Notes under the pieces: generated by a model
Told to the model about the DNA's origin: nothing
What the model saw: only the letters and a program-made list of their open reading frames with translations
The model's database searches: none
Translations under genes and position numbers: made by a program
Part shown: positions 60,776 to 64,000 of the stretch, piece after piece
Layout: each line of letters begins with the position of its first letter
Position numbering within the stretch: the first letter of the stretch is position 1
Origin: Pseudescherichia sp031987975
GTDB lineage: Bacteria; Pseudomonadota; Gammaproteobacteria; Enterobacterales; Enterobacteriaceae
Assembly (NCBI RefSeq): GCF_031987975.1
Contig: NZ_DALZYX010000006.1
Coordinates: 62,001-126,000, forward strand
Length of the DNA: 64,000 nucleotides
Reading direction: 5' to 3'

Positions 60776-61501
60776 ATGATTACCTTTAGTAAAATTCTGG
60801 CGCTTCCTCGCCATCTTTTCACGTTATCTATTCTATTTATACCAATGCTTGGCCAGGCATCCGTTACGTTGGGAAGCACCAGGCTGGTATACCATGAGTC
60901 AGACGACAGTATTACTCTTCAGCTCAATAACTATGATAACCAGCCCTATCTGCTTCAGTCCTGGGTAGCGCTTACGCCTGATAACCTCTCTTCAACGCAG
61001 ACGGCAAACCAAAATGTACCGTTTATCGTTACGCCTCCCCTTTTCAGGATGAATGGCGGAGACAAGAATGAACTCAATATTGTAAAAACCTCCGTATCAT
61101 TACCGAGCGATCGCGAGTCGATTTTTTATCTTAATGTAAAAGCTATCCCGGGGCATTCAGACAAAGCTGGCAACAGCCTGATGATTGCTGTCAAATCCAC
61201 GCTCAAGCTATTTTATCGTCCGGCCTCTCTCTCCGATGAAGGAGTTGAAGCAGCATGGGGCCAACTGGTTTTCGTACAAAACGGTGGGCAGCTAACGGTC
61301 TCTAACCCCTCCCCCTACTTCATTACGTTTTATTCCCTTACGGCAAATGACGCCCCGATTAAGGTGGGTAAAAATGCCATGATCCCCCCTTTTGCTCATC
61401 AGACCTATGCCCTGACGGCTCACCACGTCAGTAACGTTTCCTGGCAGACAATCGGTGATTTAGCGCAGGTATCAAAAACTTATACTCAGGCGCTGCCCTG
61501 A
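60776..61501 (+). CDS. Periplasmic fimbrial chaperone (PapD/FimC family)
   Basis: 241 residues. A signal peptide (to about LGQA-SVTLGSTRLVY) and the two-domain PapD fold. Conserved features are RLVY near the start, the PLFRMNGGDKNELNI segment with the subunit-binding basic residue, FYLNVKAIPG and LKLFYRP. It caps pilin subunits by donor-strand complementation. The short F1-G1 region suggests the FGS class. Confidence 0.92.
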   Translation: MITFSKILALPRHLFTLSILFIPMLGQASVTLGSTRLVYHESDDSITLQLNNYDNQPYLLQSWVALTPDNLSSTQTANQNVPFIVTPPLFRMNGGDKNELNIVKTSVSLPSDRESIFYLNVKAIPGHSDKAGNSLMIAVKSTLKLFYRPASLSDEGVEAAWGQLVFVQNGGQLTVSNPSPYFITFYSLTANDAPIKVGKNAMIPPFAHQTYALTAHHVSNVSWQTIGDLAQVSKTYTQALP

Positions 61502-61524
61502 AACGGGTTTTGGTCGCTATTGTG

Positions 61525-63996
61525 ATGAGAGCGAATACCGTTACGTTTTATGCCGGATTCCTGATGCTGTTCATCCCATTTTCCGCCCGCCCGGCAAACT
61601 ACACGTTTAGTGCTGATGAACTGGAAAACACCTCACAAACCACGGTCAAAAATATCGATGTCGCCCAATTCAATCACGTTACCTGGCTGCCAGGCATCTA
61701 TTACGTTTCCGTGAGACGCAACGGGCAGGCATACAACAAAATGAAGATCAAATTTATCGCGAAAGAGAAGGGTTTGACACCACTGTTAACGCCCCGCCAG
61801 TGCCAGCTCCTCGCGCTGGATCTCACGCTTGCTAAAGGCCCTAAAATAGCTTCTGCCGATTTGCTGGACATAACCACGCGTTTTCCTGGCAGCAGTGCGC
61901 AGCTTGATCTTAGTAAGCTGCAGTTAGCTATTAATATTCCGCAAATTTATCTGATACAAAACGATGATGCCGATTTTAATGTGCCACCGCTGCAATGGGA
62001 CGAAGGGATTAATGCTCTGCTGTTAAACTATGACGTGAGCGGCAGCCAGGTCAGTACAGACGACAGCGCGTTCCACGCCGGGGATCGCTTTTTGAAGCTC
62101 AACGGAGGGCTGAACCTGGGTGCCTGGCATATCAGAAGCCAGGGTACGCTTGATAAGCCTGAAAATGGGAAAACAAGCTGGGATGCGAATGATAGCTGGC
62201 TTCAGCGTGATATCGCAGCCATTCGTAGCACGTTATATATCGGAAACCGCTCAAGTGACGCCACGCTATTTGATGGCTTCTCGTTTACCGGTGTGTCGCT
62301 CTCGTCAACGGACAATATGCTTTCCGATAAGTTACAGGGTTATGCCCCCGTCGTCCGCGGAATTGCCAGAACGGCAAATGCCCGAGTTCGCATAAGCCAG
62401 AACGGCAGCGTGATCTATCAAAGCTACGTGCCTGCCGGTGCATTTGAGATTAAGGATATCTATCCGCAGTCGGGCGCCGGAGAACTACTGGTTAGCATTA
62501 AAGAGACCGATGGCAGCGAGCATCACTTTTATCAGCCCTGGGGAAGTGTGTCGGTTATGCAGCGGCCAGGGCATTTGAAATACTCCCTGGAAATGGGCCG
62601 CTATGATAACAGTGGGCAGTCGGAACATCCCCGGTTTTATCAATCTGCTCTGTTCTATGGTCTGCCCTACTCCATGACGCTGTTTGGCGGTATTCAGCTT
62701 GCTGAAGAGTATACTGCCGTCGATCCTGGGTATGCTGTAAGCGTGGGAAAATTAGGCGCGCTCTCTTTAGATGCGACGATGATGGAAAACCGTCTGTCCA
62801 GAAACCGGATAACGCATGGCAAAAGCTACCGGCTGCAGTATGCCGCCAGCCTGGTTCCCACCCGCAGTGATATTACCTTGTCCTGGGCCTTCTCTCCTGA
62901 TGAAGGTTATCTCTCCTATACCAACGCCTTGCAAAATCGGAATGACGATAGCGCAACCTATTCCAGCCAGAAAAGCAAAATACAATTAGCCGTTAATCAG
63001 CCGATCTTCGACTCCGCCTCCCTGACGCTCAGCCTGTGGAAAACAGAGTATTGGCATAACTCTGCGGATAAAAATCTGTCGCTGGGTTACAACCAGACCT
63101 GGCACAATCTGACCATTAGCGCTGGCTGGAGCTGGACGCAGAACGAGGATGGCAGTTCCGATCAGCAGCTGGTGGCTAACGTGCAAATCCCGCTCTCTGC
63201 GCTATCGGATAGCGCATGGCTGAATACCGGTATCAGCGTTCAGCGGCCGGGCGCGCCCTCGCAAAGCCTGGCGGTGAACGGGGATAACACACTTGATGAT
63301 AATGACCTGGCGTGGAATATAGGTGCCTCCCAGGGTAATAGCGAAAGCCGCAGTTTCAACGCCAGCGGTGATTATAAGTCCCGCCACGGTGAGTATCAGG
63401 CCAGCTATAGCGACAGCGCCGACAGCCAGAAACTGACCTGGCGCGCACAAGGCTCGTTTCTGGCATCGGCCTATGGCATTACCGCAGGTCAACCCTTTGA
63501 TAGCACAGACACGTTGGCGCTTATTAGCGCTCCTGATACTGAAGGATTAAAAGTTGCAGGCAGCCCCGGCGTGGCTACCGATGGCTCGGGTCTGGCCATG
63601 GTATCAGGGCTTCAGCCCTACCGGGATAATACCCTCACACTTGAACAAGAAGGAATCGCTGGCGATACCACCCTCGACAACACGGGTGTCCATTTGACGC
63701 CTACGGATGGTGCAGTCGTTCTGGCGCAGTTTACTGCCCATACGGGAAAAAAGCTGCTTGTTACCCTACGCCGGCCTGATGGCACGCTGGTGCCGTTCGG
63801 TGCCACTGCCACTGCGGGTGGGCAAAGTAATGAAGGCATCGTTGACGATCGCGGTCAGCTCTTTTTGTCCGGCGCCCCCGTCAAGGGCGAGATTGTCGTG
63901 AGCTGGGGCGATCCGCATCAGCAGTGCCGCGCGGGTTACCAACTCCATCTACAAAAAGGGAGGCATCTCTATGAACTTAATCTGGTTTGTGCGTAG
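61525..63996 (+). CDS. Outer membrane fimbrial usher (FimD/PapC family)
   Basis: 823 residues from ATG 61525 (MRANTVTFYAGFLMLF); TTG 61510 and GTG 61522 are alternatives without a clear binding site. A signal peptide is followed by the N-terminal chaperone-binding domain, the 24-strand barrel with the plug around residues 225-320, and two C-terminal domains ending with the cysteine pair QQCRAGY and NLVCA. It secretes and polymerises pilins across the outer membrane. The stop lies 4 bp before the window end, so minor subunits and the adhesin should follow. Confidence 0.93.
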   Translation: MRANTVTFYAGFLMLFIPFSARPANYTFSADELENTSQTTVKNIDVAQFNHVTWLPGIYYVSVRRNGQAYNKMKIKFIAKEKGLTPLLTPRQCQLLALDLTLAKGPKIASADLLDITTRFPGSSAQLDLSKLQLAINIPQIYLIQNDDADFNVPPLQWDEGINALLLNYDVSGSQVSTDDSAFHAGDRFLKLNGGLNLGAWHIRSQGTLDKPENGKTSWDANDSWLQRDIAAIRSTLYIGNRSSDATLFDGFSFTGVSLSSTDNMLSDKLQGYAPVVRGIARTANARVRISQNGSVIYQSYVPAGAFEIKDIYPQSGAGELLVSIKETDGSEHHFYQPWGSVSVMQRPGHLKYSLEMGRYDNSGQSEHPRFYQSALFYGLPYSMTLFGGIQLAEEYTAVDPGYAVSVGKLGALSLDATMMENRLSRNRITHGKSYRLQYAASLVPTRSDITLSWAFSPDEGYLSYTNALQNRNDDSATYSSQKSKIQLAVNQPIFDSASLTLSLWKTEYWHNSADKNLSLGYNQTWHNLTISAGWSWTQNEDGSSDQQLVANVQIPLSALSDSAWLNTGISVQRPGAPSQSLAVNGDNTLDDNDLAWNIGASQGNSESRSFNASGDYKSRHGEYQASYSDSADSQKLTWRAQGSFLASAYGITAGQPFDSTDTLALISAPDTEGLKVAGSPGVATDGSGLAMVSGLQPYRDNTLTLEQEGIAGDTTLDNTGVHLTPTDGAVVLAQFTAHTGKKLLVTLRRPDGTLVPFGATATAGGQSNEGIVDDRGQLFLSGAPVKGEIVVSWGDPHQQCRAGYQLHLQKGRHLYELNLVCA

Positions 63997-64000
63997 CTTA

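Noticed and set aside
55962..64000. gtr and fimbrial genes as part of the same island
   Set aside because: They lie outside the 51-bp att pair. They may belong to another acquired segment, but no boundary on the right is visible in the window.

Overview
The window is enterobacterial chromosome, family Enterobacteriaceae. Long stretches match Escherichia coli genes almost residue for residue (leuBCD, setA-sgrR, thiBPQ, araCBAD, polB, rapA, rluA, mutY, speC). Gene lengths and REP-like GCCCGGC hairpins suggest the Enterobacter/Lelliottia/Leclercia/Citrobacter neighbourhood. The exact genus cannot be settled from the sequence alone.

Backbone, 1-29775. Block A (1-21933) runs leuB(partial)-leuC-leuD, a DUF1471 gene, setA, the sRNA SgrS, sgrR, the TPP-riboswitch operon thiBPQ, yabI, araC with the full ara control region, araBAD, polB with a LexA-like box, rapA and rluA. 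Block B (21958-29775) runs yggN-yggL-trmB, mutY-yggX-mltC, speC, yqgA and tRNA-Phe. In E. coli K-12 these blocks lie far apart, at about 1-2 min and 67 min, in opposite relative orientation. Here they are joined with 24 bp between rluA and yggN, the signature of a large inversion, roughly symmetric about oriC in K-12 coordinates. nupG, which lies between mltC and speC in K-12, is absent.

Genomic island, 29727-55961. It is bounded by a 51-bp perfect direct repeat: the 3' part of tRNA-Phe (attL) and a copy at 55911-55961 (attR). The left part is lower in G+C and holds an Mrr-like nuclease and a Septu-like ATPase/HNH pair. The middle has two tyrosine integrases in convergent modules. The second is followed on the same strand by a DUF927 ATPase and a small protein that looks like a free-standing integrase arm-binding domain. 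A set of small genes follows (two unknowns, DUF2787, LRAT-like, HTH, exported protein, YaaW-like, WYL regulator), three of them preceded by the same palindromic operator. The right part is a defence block: a GmrSD-like DUF262/HNH protein, a complete type IC restriction-modification operon (EcoR124 family) with three 12-bp TAEL-type repeats in hsdS, a repeat protein built from six 16-residue units, a cytosolic-type 5'-nucleotidase and an HrgA/COG2958-like nuclease.

Right flank, 55962-64000. The sequence after attR carries a second, partly diverged copy of the tRNA 3' end plus its terminator. Then come an O-antigen glucosylation operon in reversed order (glucosyltransferase-gtrB-gtrA), an orphan DUF1795/EagR-like chaperone gene, and the first three genes of a chaperone-usher fimbrial operon (subunit, chaperone, usher), which continues past the window.

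The best candidates for something undescribed are the 16-residue repeat protein behind hsdR, the operator-linked small-gene cluster under a WYL regulator, the stand-alone arm-domain protein, and the 5'-nucleotidase/HrgA pair.
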